This document shows positions 9,032 to 15,953 of a stretch of 35,231 nucleotides of DNA, piece by piece. Numbering within the stretch: position 1 is the first letter of the stretch; each line of letters opens with the position of its first letter. The notes beneath the pieces were generated by a model, which was not told the origin of the DNA, did not search any database, and worked only from the letters and a program-made list of their open reading frames with translations. A program made the position numbers and the translations under genes. Origin of the DNA: Deltaproteobacteria bacterium (GTDB lineage Bacteria; Desulfobacterota; Syntrophobacteria; BM002); NCBI GenBank assembly GCA_022340745.1, contig JAJDNL010000210.1, positions 1 through 35,231 on the forward strand. Reading direction: 5' to 3'.

Positions 9032-9895
9032 CTACGCGCTTTGAGCTATGGGCCCAAACACTGTGTGTTCAACAGTTGCGGCAATATCTTCAAGCTCGAA
9101 GACTACGGCGTACAGCTCTTCAGTGGACTGTCCCGGATTAAGGCAAATGGTCTTTCCGATCCTATCCCAGTAGGTCCCGCTGATCTCTGACGATTCGTGA
9201 ATATGGCCGTGTAGGGTCAGATAGGGCTGATATTTCTCAACGAATGCCCGTATGGCCCTGCTCCCAATCCAGCGGCCATCAAAAAGTCTATCCAAATTGG
9301 TGCGAAACGGCGGAGAATGCATAACGTATACGGTCTTACGATAATCTCGAACCGTTGGCAGCCGCTCCAGTTCTTCCTCCATTGAATCCATACTGGCAAA
9401 GTATCGACGCGGGTCAACTACAATGATCTTCGGCCCCTGGCTTACGCAGGCAGTGCAGCGTTGTTCATCAACAACATCGTCCAGGAGATCTCTACGTTCG
9501 CCGTCTTTGATGGTAAAAGGTGTAGGTGGAACATGAGCATAGCCGACTAATTCATAACCAGACCCCAGCTCATGCTTTTCACCGTGAAGCAGCCGCAGTA
9601 TGCCCCTTTTTCCCAATTTCTTGAGGTGGGCGTTGCTCGCCTGCCAATCATCATTGCCGAGCATAGCATAGATGATGGTTTGTGGAACTCTGGAACGAAA
9701 ATCCTGCATCATGGGCTCTAAATAAGAAAAGATGAAATTTTGTTGCTCTTGCAGGGAGTGTCTAAAGGGGCTGTGGATCGGCAGCATGTCGCCACCAATG
9801 ATGATCGTTTGAGCTTTTTTTTGTTCAGCCAGCTCAAATAGTTCTTGATAGTGCTCCTTGTTTCCATGGAGATCGGAGGTGTAGATAACAACCAT
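9032..9895 (-). CDS. Calcineurin-like metallophosphoesterase
   Basis: All metal-binding motifs of the calcineurin-like phosphoesterase fold appear in order in the 287 residues: SDLHGN near 7, GGD near 34, GNDD near 80, MHSPP near 195 and HGHIHE near 230. The enzyme should be a cytoplasmic di-metal phosphatase or phosphodiesterase; its substrate cannot be told from sequence. An insert of about 50 residues between GNDD and MHSPP contains three cysteine-poor acidic helices. No strong ribosome binding site precedes the ATG at 9895. It stands alone between repeat-filled gaps, with nadA upstream. Confidence 0.92.
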   Translation of the reverse strand: MVVIYTSDLHGNKEHYQELFELAEQKKAQTIIIGGDMLPIHSPFRHSLQEQQNFIFSYLEPMMQDFRSRVPQTIIYAMLGNDDWQASNAHLKKLGKRGILRLLHGEKHELGSGYELVGYAHVPPTPFTIKDGERRDLLDDVVDEQRCTACVSQGPKIIVVDPRRYFASMDSMEEELERLPTVRDYRKTVYVMHSPPFRTNLDRLFDGRWIGSRAIRAFVEKYQPYLTLHGHIHESSEISGTYWDRIGKTICLNPGQSTEELYAVVFELEDIAATVEHTVFGPIAQSA

Positions 9896-9947
9896 AGCCG
9901 CTTGCCAATGGCGAATTCTGGTGACTGAAGGTCTCTTCGGTATCTCT

Positions 9948-10076
9948 AGGTTTCAGGTGTCAGGTGTCAGGAAAAAGAAATAGAGAAGCTGAAATCTGAA
10001 CACTGAAACCTGAAACCTTCTTCCCAGTGCCCAGTCCCTGGTGCCCAGTTGTTTTCTGCCAGCTGCTTGCTGTGCT
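9948..10076. repeat. Heptamer arrays downstream of nadA
   Basis: On plus, TTTCAGG, TGTCAGG, TGTCAGG (9951-9971), then CTGAAAT, CTGAACA, CTGAAAC, CTGAAAC (about 9989-10016), then CCCAGTG, CCCAGTC, CCTGGTG, CCCAGTT (about 10024-10051). Different heptamers follow one another with the period preserved within each block. The last block reaches the nadA 3' end. Confidence 0.75.
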
Positions 10077-10982
10077 TTACAGCTCGAGCATCCTTTCTAC
10101 CGCTGCCAAAGCCCGTTGTCTCACCTCTTCCGGAATTTCAATAGTGGGCTCCATCTTCTCCATGGACCAGAGCACCTTCTCCAGAGTGATGCACTTCATA
10201 TTGGGACACACCCCGCGTTTCGTTACAGGCACGTATTCCACCGCGGGATTTTCTTTCCGCAGTCGATGCAAAATACCGGTCTCCGTCCCCACAATCAGCG
10301 TACTGCCCTGGTAGGATTTCGCATAACGAATTATGCCACCAGTGCTGAGCGCCTCATCTGCCGCATCGATTACATCGGGCCGGCACTCGGGGTGAACCAG
10401 CACCTTGGCCCCAGGGTATCGTGCTCTTTGTCTGCTCACATCATCAACCCCGATCTTCATGTGAGTCGGGCAATATCCGGGCCAGAGATGCATTTCTCTA
10501 CCGGTCTTGCGCATGGCGTAATGCCCCAGATACTGGTCGGGGATGAAAAGAACGGGCCGATCCCTGTCCATGGTCTGCACCACTTGCACCGCATTGGCGG
10601 AAGTGCAGCAGATGTCGGAGCCTGCCTTTACCGCAGCGCTGGAGTTAACATAGCAGACCACTTGAACCCCGGGATACTTGGCCTTCTCCTGCTCCAATTG
10701 GTCGGCAGTGATCATATCAGCCATGGGGCAGCCGGCCGCTTCATCGGGAAGCAGCACAGTCTTCTGAGGTGACAAGATCTTGGCGGTCTCGGCCATAAAA
10801 TGGACCCCGCAAAAGACGATCACCTCGGCGTCGGTTCCGGCTGCCTTGCGACTTAATTCAAGGGAATCTCCGGTATAATCAGCAATATCCTGAACTTCGG
10901 GACGTTGATAATTATGGGCAAGAATAACTGCGTTGAGTTTCTCTCTTAGCCTTGCGATCTGTTCCTGTAAACTTTTGCTCAT
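10077..10982 (-). CDS. nadA: Quinolinate synthase
   Basis: NadA condenses iminoaspartate with dihydroxyacetone phosphate to quinolinate in de novo NAD synthesis, using a [4Fe-4S] cluster. Counting from the chosen start, Cys85 (AGCPMAD), Cys171 (GYCPTH) and Cys259 (GVCPNMK) match the three cluster ligands known for the family. The N-terminal LAHNYQ and PECRPDV motifs are also present. The track ORF begins at TTG 10997. The ATG at 10982 has GGGAG five bases upstream and gives 301 residues. No nadB or nadC is in the window. A 612-base gap containing a strong terminator lies upstream. Confidence 0.96.
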   Translation of the reverse strand: MSKSLQEQIARLREKLNAVILAHNYQRPEVQDIADYTGDSLELSRKAAGTDAEVIVFCGVHFMAETAKILSPQKTVLLPDEAAGCPMADMITADQLEQEKAKYPGVQVVCYVNSSAAVKAGSDICCTSANAVQVVQTMDRDRPVLFIPDQYLGHYAMRKTGREMHLWPGYCPTHMKIGVDDVSRQRARYPGAKVLVHPECRPDVIDAADEALSTGGIIRYAKSYQGSTLIVGTETGILHRLRKENPAVEYVPVTKRGVCPNMKCITLEKVLWSMEKMEPTIEIPEEVRQRALAAVERMLEL

Positions 10983-11594
10983 TCCTACTCCCTGCAATCA
11001 CAAACTCAGATTCGATGCGATTCTAATAGCAAAAGAGTCAAATAGTCAAATCGTTCATTGAGCATCCCAATGATTGCCATCATTACCGTTATTCGCTGCT
11101 GTGCGCTAAGAAATGAGAAGGAGCAAAAAAAGGCCCCATCGGCCCAACCACACCAAAGCCGATGGGGTCAAGAGAAAAGGGAGGGAACATTATGGGAGCG
11201 ATATGCTCATTTTTGTATTCATGCAAACAAAGTGCCAACATAACAGAGAAACAGGAATATGGTCCTGCACATCTGTAGAAAAGAAGCCCCCGCTGACCCG
11301 GCACATAAAAGACAATGGGTCCTGAGGAGACTGGCAGGTACTTTATAAACCCATCCAGGAGTTTATCGAGGTTTGCACCCAATCAAGTTTTCAAAACGAT
11401 GCCACGAATGGGGAGAACAGTCGAACTCGCTGTGGGGTTTTGTGTTCGCAGGTATTCTACCTGGAGAGCAAGGCCGTGCTAGAGTTTATCTCAAAGTTGC
11501 ACTATGTTTGGAATGAATCAGTGGATTTTTTTCTTTGATCTGGAGTGTTTTCTGGTCATTTTCCTCCATTCCCTTGGCTAGGTGAATGTTGGCT
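10983..11594. other. Gene-free gap containing an orphan terminator
   Basis: No ORF here has a credible ribosome binding site or domain; the 97-residue track ORF runs straight through the terminator stem. The only clear element is the strong minus-strand terminator at 11125-11167, which lies more than 400 bases beyond the PilZ gene. A small RNA ending there is possible. TTGCAT-17-TATCGC on minus, near 11200-11228, is a weak promoter candidate. Confidence 0.45.
11125..11167 (-). terminator. Strong intrinsic terminator
   Basis: On the minus strand a perfect 10-bp stem, CCCCATCGGC with GCCGATGGGG, encloses a 14-base loop. It is followed by CC and seven T residues. There is no T run on the plus strand, so it acts on minus-strand RNA. 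Confidence 0.85.
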
Positions 11595-11939
11595 CTACCC
11601 TTGGTGATATTCTTTCATAATTTCGTAAAGGTACTGCAGGTCACCTTCTGAGATTTCTGTGAATTCTATCCCAACCCCCAAACGTGTTCCACTCTCACTG
11701 GCGTCAAGAATAGTGGACCACATAACCTTGCCAGCAGCATTCATAGTTGGACGACCAGGAATTTTGATGACCATTCGAAAACTACCCTCTATTTGTGGAA
11801 ACTGGTCACAAGAAATAAACAACCCCTTAGGAGTGAAATTCTCTACTACCCCTTCGATTTGAGTTTCGGCGATCAGCAAAGTCACAGTCCATTTTGCTTG
11901 AGCCCTGGGATACTCTCTTTTTTCTGTTGGGTGAGACAT
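11595..11939 (-). CDS. Single-domain PilZ protein (first of three)
   Basis: PilZ domains bind cyclic di-GMP through an RxxxR arm and a D/NxSxxG turn. This 114-residue protein has REYPR at 8-12, and ENFTPKG in place of the second motif, with Thr instead of Ser and Asn instead of Asp, so binding may be weakened. The ATG at 11939 has AAAGGGG nine bases upstream. Two paralogues at 15015 and 17361 share the layout: YPR/HPR arm, then KW or RW, then a VxWS strand and a GxGVxF strand. No GGDEF or EAL protein is in the window, so the ligand must come from elsewhere. Confidence 0.9.
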   Translation of the reverse strand: MSHPTEKREYPRAQAKWTVTLLIAETQIEGVVENFTPKGLFISCDQFPQIEGSFRMVIKIPGRPTMNAAGKVMWSTILDASESGTRLGVGIEFTEISEGDLQYLYEIMKEYHQG

Positions 11940-11983
11940 ATATGAGAACCCCTTTCAATTCGAGTAGCAAGGATTTCGGGAAG

Positions 11984-12010
11984 GCGGCAGGGCCACACTG
12001 ACCCTGCCGC
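11984..12010. repeat. Perfect hairpin between OmpA-like and PilZ genes
   Basis: GCGGCAGGG (11984-11992) pairs perfectly with CCCTGCCGC (12002-12010) around a 9-base loop. There is no T run on either side, so it may be an RNA processing or Rho-linked structure rather than an intrinsic terminator. Confidence 0.6.
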
Positions 12011-12063
12011 TACAATCATACTATTTGTTTATGAGCTTCGTTCTTGAATTCCCACTTGCACTC

Positions 12064-12247
12064 TAGCCCGGATATTTCGTGAATTGCTGTCGCGAGACCA
12101 CGCAAATGGGCGTGCCACCTGGCAACCGCAGGGTGTTGGTTCCGAGGCGTACCTGAACGGTACGTCGCAGGGGCCAGCACCCGAGGACGCCAGGAAGGAC
12201 GACCATAACCGTGGTCGCAGCAAGTGATTCATGATATATCCGGGCTA
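12064..12247. mobile_element. TAGCCCGGAT-bounded miniature inverted-repeat element, copy 2 (184 bp)
   Basis: The 12-bp ends are perfect inverted repeats (TAGCCCGGATAT and ATATCCGGGCTA). The interior also pairs: CGTGAATTGCTGTCGCG with the segment around GTGGTCGCAGCAAGTGATTCATG, and GCGTACC with GGTACGT. The whole element folds as one long imperfect hairpin with no coding capacity. It starts four bases after the stop codon of the upstream gene. The left 25 bases resemble copy 1 at 5858-5915. Target duplications are not evident. Confidence 0.7.
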
Positions 12248-12251
12248 CGGC

Positions 12252-13532
12252 CTAACGAAGTCTTTTCAATTCCACCCTTCTATTCTGGGCCCGTCCTTCC
12301 TCGGTACTATTAGATGCCACCGGCTGCGTAAGGCCATAGCCCCTTGCCTCAAGCCGGCTGGGATCAATACCTTTACTCACCAGGTAATCTTTCACTCTCT
12401 GGGCGCGCTTTTCAGACAGCCACTGATTGTATTTTGCGCTCCCCGTGTTGTCCGTATGACCCTGGAGTTCCACCTCCATTTCGGGATTTTTCTCTAGAAT
12501 AATAACCACCTCATCTAGTAATGGATAGGCCTCAGCCCTTAGGTAAGAGCTGTTGCTATCATATAAAGTCGTCGCCTCGAGACTCCAACACCCTGCTTCG
12601 TTTACGGTAGCTCCCTTGGGAGTATTGGGGCATTTGTCCATATGGTCAGCTACGCCGTCACCATCACTGTCAAAAGGACAGCCAGAGTTGTCTACAGCCA
12701 CCCCCGGCGGTGTGTTAGGACACTGATCCAGATAGTCAGGCACCCCATCACCGTCACTGTCTGGTGGGCAACCCCGCGCGTCCACGGTAATCCCTCTCGG
12801 TGTATTGGGACATTGATCCCTCTCGTCCACCACCCCATCGCCGTCACTGTCCAAGAGAACTTCCACATCATAAAAAACGTCTTTGACAAAACGATCTAGT
12901 GCAACTTCATCAGAAGCTAATTCACTTCCCTCAACAGCGATTCCATCGCTTACTCTGCTGACTTCTTCAAGAACCGTTTTTCCTTCCTTTTTGTCCGCCA
13001 AAGAAACCGTGTGAAAATGTATTTCTCGCTGTTTAGCGCTCAGCGTCTCTTGTGCTTTCAATGCTTCTATATCCAGGTTCTCCTCACCATCGGAGAAAAT
13101 GATTATCGCCGTTTTCCCTGGGGGCATCTCTTGCAGAACTTCGACTAGATCTATAATGCCCCTGCCCAAAGGTGTCTGATTTCCAAAAATTTTTCCCTTT
13201 TCTTGGAGGTTTTCAATGGCGCCTTCAAATGACGTACGATTGTATCTTTCCGGCCCAATCAGGGTTTTACTTGGTGGAAATATTCGGATTGCCCCCACGT
13301 AGCCCAGTTCAGGAATACGTCTGTTCATGGCAGACAATATGTCCTTGGCTTGTTTCGCTTTCGTTGGAACCGCACCCTGGTCTGACAGAAACATTGACCC
13401 TGAATGATCTATGAGAATGATAAAGCTATCGATCTTGGGTACCAGCCTCTCTTCCGCCAAGGCAACCCCAGCCACCGATATCAACCCAAGCAGAATCAAA
13501 CTAATGAAGCTTACTATTCTCGTGCTATTCAT
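12252..13532 (-). CDS. VWA domain, thrombospondin type 3 repeats and OmpA domain protein
   Basis: The protein (426 residues) has a signal peptide ending near VALA-EE (residue 26). A von Willebrand A domain with the metal site DHSGS follows near residue 40, then IIIFSDGEEN. Three thrombospondin type 3 repeats (DSDGDGV..D..DQCPNTP, near 230-320) should bind calcium. A C-terminal OmpA domain with GHTDNTGS should grip peptidoglycan. It is therefore a periplasmic or outer-membrane protein that could tie a ligand-binding VWA head to the cell wall. The start is moved from 13547 to the ATG at 13532, which has GGAGAGG six bases upstream. A TTGACA promoter and a layered hairpin leader lie upstream. The stop is four bases before the 12064-12247 element. 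Confidence 0.93.
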   Translation of the reverse strand: MNSTRIVSFISLILLGLISVAGVALAEERLVPKIDSFIILIDHSGSMFLSDQGAVPTKAKQAKDILSAMNRRIPELGYVGAIRIFPPSKTLIGPERYNRTSFEGAIENLQEKGKIFGNQTPLGRGIIDLVEVLQEMPPGKTAIIIFSDGEENLDIEALKAQETLSAKQREIHFHTVSLADKKEGKTVLEEVSRVSDGIAVEGSELASDEVALDRFVKDVFYDVEVLLDSDGDGVVDERDQCPNTPRGITVDARGCPPDSDGDGVPDYLDQCPNTPPGVAVDNSGCPFDSDGDGVADHMDKCPNTPKGATVNEAGCWSLEATTLYDSNSSYLRAEAYPLLDEVVIILEKNPEMEVELQGHTDNTGSAKYNQWLSEKRAQRVKDYLVSKGIDPSRLEARGYGLTQPVASNSTEEGRAQNRRVELKRLR

Positions 13533-13560
13533 GATAAACCTCTCCATTTCTCACAGGTTA

Positions 13561-13632
13561 ATGCGGTACGTTTCTTCTCTCCACAAAAAGCGGTTTAGAC
13601 CGCACCGATCATTGGGTTGTGGAAAACCGCAT
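13561..13632 (-). promoter_or_regulatory. Three-tier hairpin in the 5' leader of the VWA-OmpA gene
   Basis: On minus-strand RNA, three nested perfect pairs are seen: ATGCGGT with ACCGCAT (outer), CCACAA with TTGTGG (middle), and GCGGT with ACCGC (inner, followed by five U). The upstream GCGGTTT can also pair with AAACCGC, giving an alternative fold that would disrupt the inner terminator-like hairpin. It lies 29 bases before the start codon. Confidence 0.5.
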
Positions 13633-13676
13633 AGTGTAGCCCAAGCTAAAAGCAAGGCTCCAAATTAATTACAAAA

Positions 13677-13705
13677 ACGATACGTCCAGAATGAGAATTT
13701 GTCAA
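13677..13705 (-). promoter_or_regulatory. Sigma-70-like promoter for the VWA-OmpA gene
   Basis: On the minus strand a perfect TTGACA (13705-13700), a 17-base spacer and TATCGT (13682-13677) are seen. The predicted start is about 135 bases before the gene, so the message would carry the hairpin leader. Confidence 0.6.
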
Positions 13706-13829
13706 TCTTCAAAATGAGACTTCTTCTTAACTGTGGGCCGACCTCAAAGTAATGCCAGTGGGAGATCGGACCAAGCAATCTCAGATTGGTCTCATCCTGG
13801 AAGCGTTTGAAGCTAGAAACTTAACTTTT

Positions 13830-14057
13830 TTATGGTGAGGGTGTGATATTCTTGCTTGAGAAGCGAATCGCGCTTTTTTCTTTCTCGTCTTCCTCGTGCT
13901 GCTCTTCCGCTCCCCAGAGGATGCCTTTGGCTGTGAGGTGGTCTTGGATAATGGTCACAAGATAATTGCTGAGGGTGCGGGTATCCTCTTCCGCTAACTT
14001 CTGGAGAATTTCCTTTATTCTGGAGTCGATTTTGAATGAAACCACTGCCTTGCTCAT
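13830..14057 (-). CDS. Ribbon-helix-helix (CopG/Arc-like) protein
   Basis: The first 45 of 75 residues form a ribbon-helix-helix unit: a short strand VVSFKIDSRI, then helix LQKLAEED and helix LSNYLVTIIQDHL. This is the DNA-binding fold of CopG repressors and many antitoxins. The C-terminus is acidic (EEDEKEK) and probably disordered. I prefer this frame to the overlapping 93-residue ORF, which is Pro/Arg-rich and lacks any fold. No toxin gene adjoins, so it is probably a lone regulator. There is no ribosome binding site; the -10 box ends only nine bases before the ATG, so the message may be leaderless. Confidence 0.85.
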   Translation of the reverse strand: MSKAVVSFKIDSRIKEILQKLAEEDTRTLSNYLVTIIQDHLTAKGILWGAEEQHEEDEKEKSAIRFSSKNITPSP

Positions 14058-14066
14058 AGTCTAAGG

Positions 14067-14094
14067 AGTATAGCGATTCTTCAAGGTATTGCAA
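14067..14094 (-). promoter_or_regulatory. Promoter of the ribbon-helix-helix gene (leaderless arrangement)
   Basis: On the minus strand TTGCAA (14094-14089), a 16-base spacer and TATACT (14072-14067) are followed by nine bases and then the ATG. Transcription would start at or within a few bases of the start codon. Confidence 0.55.
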
Positions 14095-14271
14095 TAAAAA
14101 ACCTTGGAATATTCTGTATTACCTATAAATAAATAGTAGACCACTTAATACTATTTTCCCTACGCTGAGTTGTAAAGCAAGAGTCAGAATATGAAATAAC
14201 TTCCAAAAATCGGCTTGGAGGTCAGTAAACCCTAATGTGGAGGGTGGAGTTGAGCTTCAGATATCCTGAGG

Positions 14272-14490
14272 CTATTCTAGCAGTTCCTTACAAAGCTGGT
14301 AACACTGGTCGAGTTCTTCGTTGCATGCGGAGGTAGGCGAGTTACACTCATCGTGTATTGTCTGACATTTGAGAGCACAGTTTTTCCCTTCATCTGTGGA
14401 GAACTCAGGCTTATCGGGCAGAGGATAATCAGGAGCGTGGGCGCAGCCAATTACAGTAAACGTAAAGAGAACCAGTAAGAATTTCTTCAT
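14272..14490 (-). CDS. Small cysteine-patterned lipoprotein
   Basis: The protein (72 residues) begins with MKKFLLVLFTFTVIGC, a lipoprotein signal with lipobox VIGC, so the mature form starts at Cys16. The mature part holds six more cysteines in a symmetrical order: C-x3-C-x6-C-x6-C-x6-C-x3-C. Twin CX3C motifs on two predicted helices suggest a disulfide-stapled helical hairpin. I do not recognise the family. The track start at 14520 is rejected because the ATG at 14490 has AGGGAG six bases upstream and gives a clean signal peptide. It stands alone between the ribbon-helix-helix gene and the pseudogene. Confidence 0.85.
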   Translation of the reverse strand: MKKFLLVLFTFTVIGCAHAPDYPLPDKPEFSTDEGKNCALKCQTIHDECNSPTSACNEELDQCYQLCKELLE

Positions 14491-14829
14491 GGATAACTCC
14501 CTAAAAACAACGATTGCCAACCCAGTTCGGCAGCTTCCTTCAAATTGCAGGAACTATGCCATGAGTCTCAATTGGTTTGGCGGAGATGGACGGCGCTGTC
14601 CAGAGGGCAGCGGCGCAGATATCCCGTTGATAGAGTGCTTGCTATACATAGATTCGATTCGCAGCTTAAAACTGCAAACACCTAAACTGAAACAATCACC
14701 TACTCAGGCGATATCAGAAAGCAGTATCCTCCCACTGGAAAATGTAAAACATGGATCGATTTCATCCAGCAATCTCGGATACAGTAATTTTTTGGCCTTT
14801 TTCAGTTTGTAAGGCAGGGGTGGGCTTAC
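14491..14829. other. Gene-free stretch, possibly further remnant of the adjacent pseudogene
   Basis: No ORF with a start signal is visible. On the minus strand the frame that continues past the TAG of the hdrC-like remnant reads SPPLPYKLKKAKKLLYP and on to another stop, which could be more of the same decayed gene, but I cannot recognise it. The 107-residue plus-strand ORF has no family features. Confidence 0.35.
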
Positions 14830-15010
14830 CTATCCACCATCGATGGCCATCTGGCGCAGACAAGCGATAATCTCGCACGCTTTGACCGTCTGGGTACAGA
14901 CTTTACCTCAGCGACCGCAACCGATACAAGGCCAAATGGATGGCGAACGCAGAAGTTCCTTGGTAAGGCCCAGGTTAACCATGCGGATCAAGGAGAGGAG
15001 GTTGTTGAGA
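14830..15010 (-). pseudogene. Decayed HdrC-like 4Fe-4S protein fragment
   Basis: Reading the minus strand across two stops gives LLSLIRMVNLGLTKELLRS, then PSIWPCIGCGR, a TGA, GKVCTQTVKACEIIACLRQMAIDGG and a TAG. This matches the layout of heterodisulfide reductase subunit C-type proteins, where a (N)P..LIR.VNLGL segment precedes a CxxCxxCxxxC cluster site and a helix like EIIxxLRxxA. The TGA falls exactly on the third cluster cysteine, and the TAG where an aromatic residue before a Pro-Pro would be usual. There is no start codon or ribosome binding site, and the segment begins just after the PilZ stop. It appears to be a fragment left by gene loss or rearrangement. Family recognition is from memory of the motif only. 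Confidence 0.55.
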
Positions 15011-15014
15011 GGTG

Positions 15015-15407
15015 CTAGTCGATTTCCAAGGTATCAAACATCGAAGCTTGCAGATCTTCAGACTCCGTAACTTCACTGAGGTGTTCAACTACCGCTTTAG
15101 CAATGATTCTTCTGTCTTCACTATCGATATTCAGAAAACGAACACCCATTCCCCGTGGAGTAATCTCGTCATCAAGGCCGGACATACTCGACCACACCAC
15201 CTCAGCTTTAACATTCAGTGGTTTATCTGGAGCATTTATGACCATATCAAGAACTTCCTCTGGCCCCATTGGGTTCGCACAGCACACGTAGGCACCCCCT
15301 TCGCTGATGTCTTTCGTCACCCCTTCAGCGACTGAACCACCAAGTTGAACGGAAACAGACCATCTGAGGTTTGCCCTGGGATGTGAGCGCTGGTCTTCAA
15401 ATGCCAT
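15015..15407 (-). CDS. Single-domain PilZ protein (second of three)
   Basis: The protein (130 residues) carries RSHPR at 8-12 and the complete DISEGG motif near 36, so cyclic di-GMP binding is likely. The C-terminus extends about 15 residues beyond the other two paralogues. The track ORF starts at 15668, but the first 87 codons have no family match. The ATG at 15407 has GAGAGG eight bases upstream and aligns with the start of the paralogues. A small zinc-ribbon gene lies 363 bases upstream, mirroring the arrangement at 17361-18040. Its stop is followed within a few bases by the hdrC-like remnant. Confidence 0.9.
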   Translation of the reverse strand: MAFEDQRSHPRANLRWSVSVQLGGSVAEGVTKDISEGGAYVCCANPMGPEEVLDMVINAPDKPLNVKAEVVWSSMSGLDDEITPRGMGVRFLNIDSEDRRIIAKAVVEHLSEVTESEDLQASMFDTLEID

Positions 15408-15770
15408 TTTGTCCGCCTCTCTTGTTGATTTCCCCCACCCGCAAATGTTGGCGCGAGGGTTTTTGAAAAGAGAGCTTGGTGTACGAAAAAGTAAAGCGTA
15501 CAGTCTCTTCTCCTCGCAGTAATGAAGACTGCAGGAAATATGCCACTGGGTTCTTAATCTCACCATAAGCCGAGGACTACCACGCAAACGAGCAATAGCA
15601 GGAATGCAAACCGCTCGCAAGATAGAAAAACTAATCACCCAGGACATGAGAAAGTGGATGTGAGGCAAGGCGGGACGGTCAGGAAATTATGATCTTGTCT
15701 AACAACTTTGTCTGGTCTCAAGATGATGGACTCTAAGGACATAGAAAGCGATTTGGCGCAACCCACCGCA
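15408..15770. other. Gap between zinc-ribbon and PilZ genes, no gene seen
   Basis: The 363 bases carry only the upstream extension of the PilZ ORF, which has no ribosome binding site and no recognised fold. No clear promoter or terminator was found. I see nothing further. Confidence 0.35.
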
Positions 15771-15953
15771 TCACTTGGAAGATTCAAAAGGAGTCTTGCG
15801 CTCAGCCTTCAACGCATCCATGATAGCAAATCTGTGGCACTTGTCACAGAGAAAGTAAGATCCCCAAGGAATGAAATAATCTCTTTTCCCTTTCACCACG
15901 TAGGAATAGGTGGCTCCACAATTGGCACACTTCGTCTGAGAGTTCGTTTTCAT
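15771..15953 (-). CDS. Small zinc-ribbon protein
   Basis: The 60-residue protein has two CxxC knuckles, CANC near residue 9 and CDKC near 36, spaced as in a zinc ribbon. Aromatic residues (YSYV, YFIPWGSYF) fill the space between. The function is unknown: such small ribbons may bind RNA, DNA or a protein partner. The ATG at 15953 has AAGGAA about eight bases upstream. It precedes a PilZ gene on the same strand, as does the related ribbon gene at 17825. A possible -35 box TTGACA lies near 16081, but its -10 box is poor. Confidence 0.75.
   Translation of the reverse strand: MKTNSQTKCANCGATYSYVVKGKRDYFIPWGSYFLCDKCHRFAIMDALKAERKTPFESSK

Noticed and set aside
11089-11382. 97-residue minus ORF
   Set aside because: It reads through the perfect terminator stem and T run, with no ribosome binding site or domain.
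13813-14094. 93-residue ORF overlapping the ribbon-helix-helix gene
   Set aside because: Sequence is Pro/Arg/His-rich without a fold, while the other frame gives a clear ribbon-helix-helix domain and promoter-adjacent start.
13830-14490. Toxin-antitoxin pair made of the ribbon-helix-helix gene and its neighbour
   Set aside because: The neighbouring small gene is a lipoprotein with a signal peptide, not a cytoplasmic toxin, and the two are 214 bases apart.
14830-15010. Functional selenoprotein
   Set aside because: There is no start codon or ribosome binding site for the frame, and a second in-frame TAG follows soon after, so a pseudogene is more likely; kept only as an alternative in the findings.
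14843-15070. 75-residue plus ORF, and another open plus frame of about 70 codons, in the same place
   Set aside because: The opposite strand shows an HdrC-like cysteine motif, so the plus frames are best seen as shadows of the remnant.
15408-15668. 87-residue N-terminal extension of the second PilZ protein
   Set aside because: No family match and no ribosome binding site; the internal ATG has one and aligns with the paralogues.
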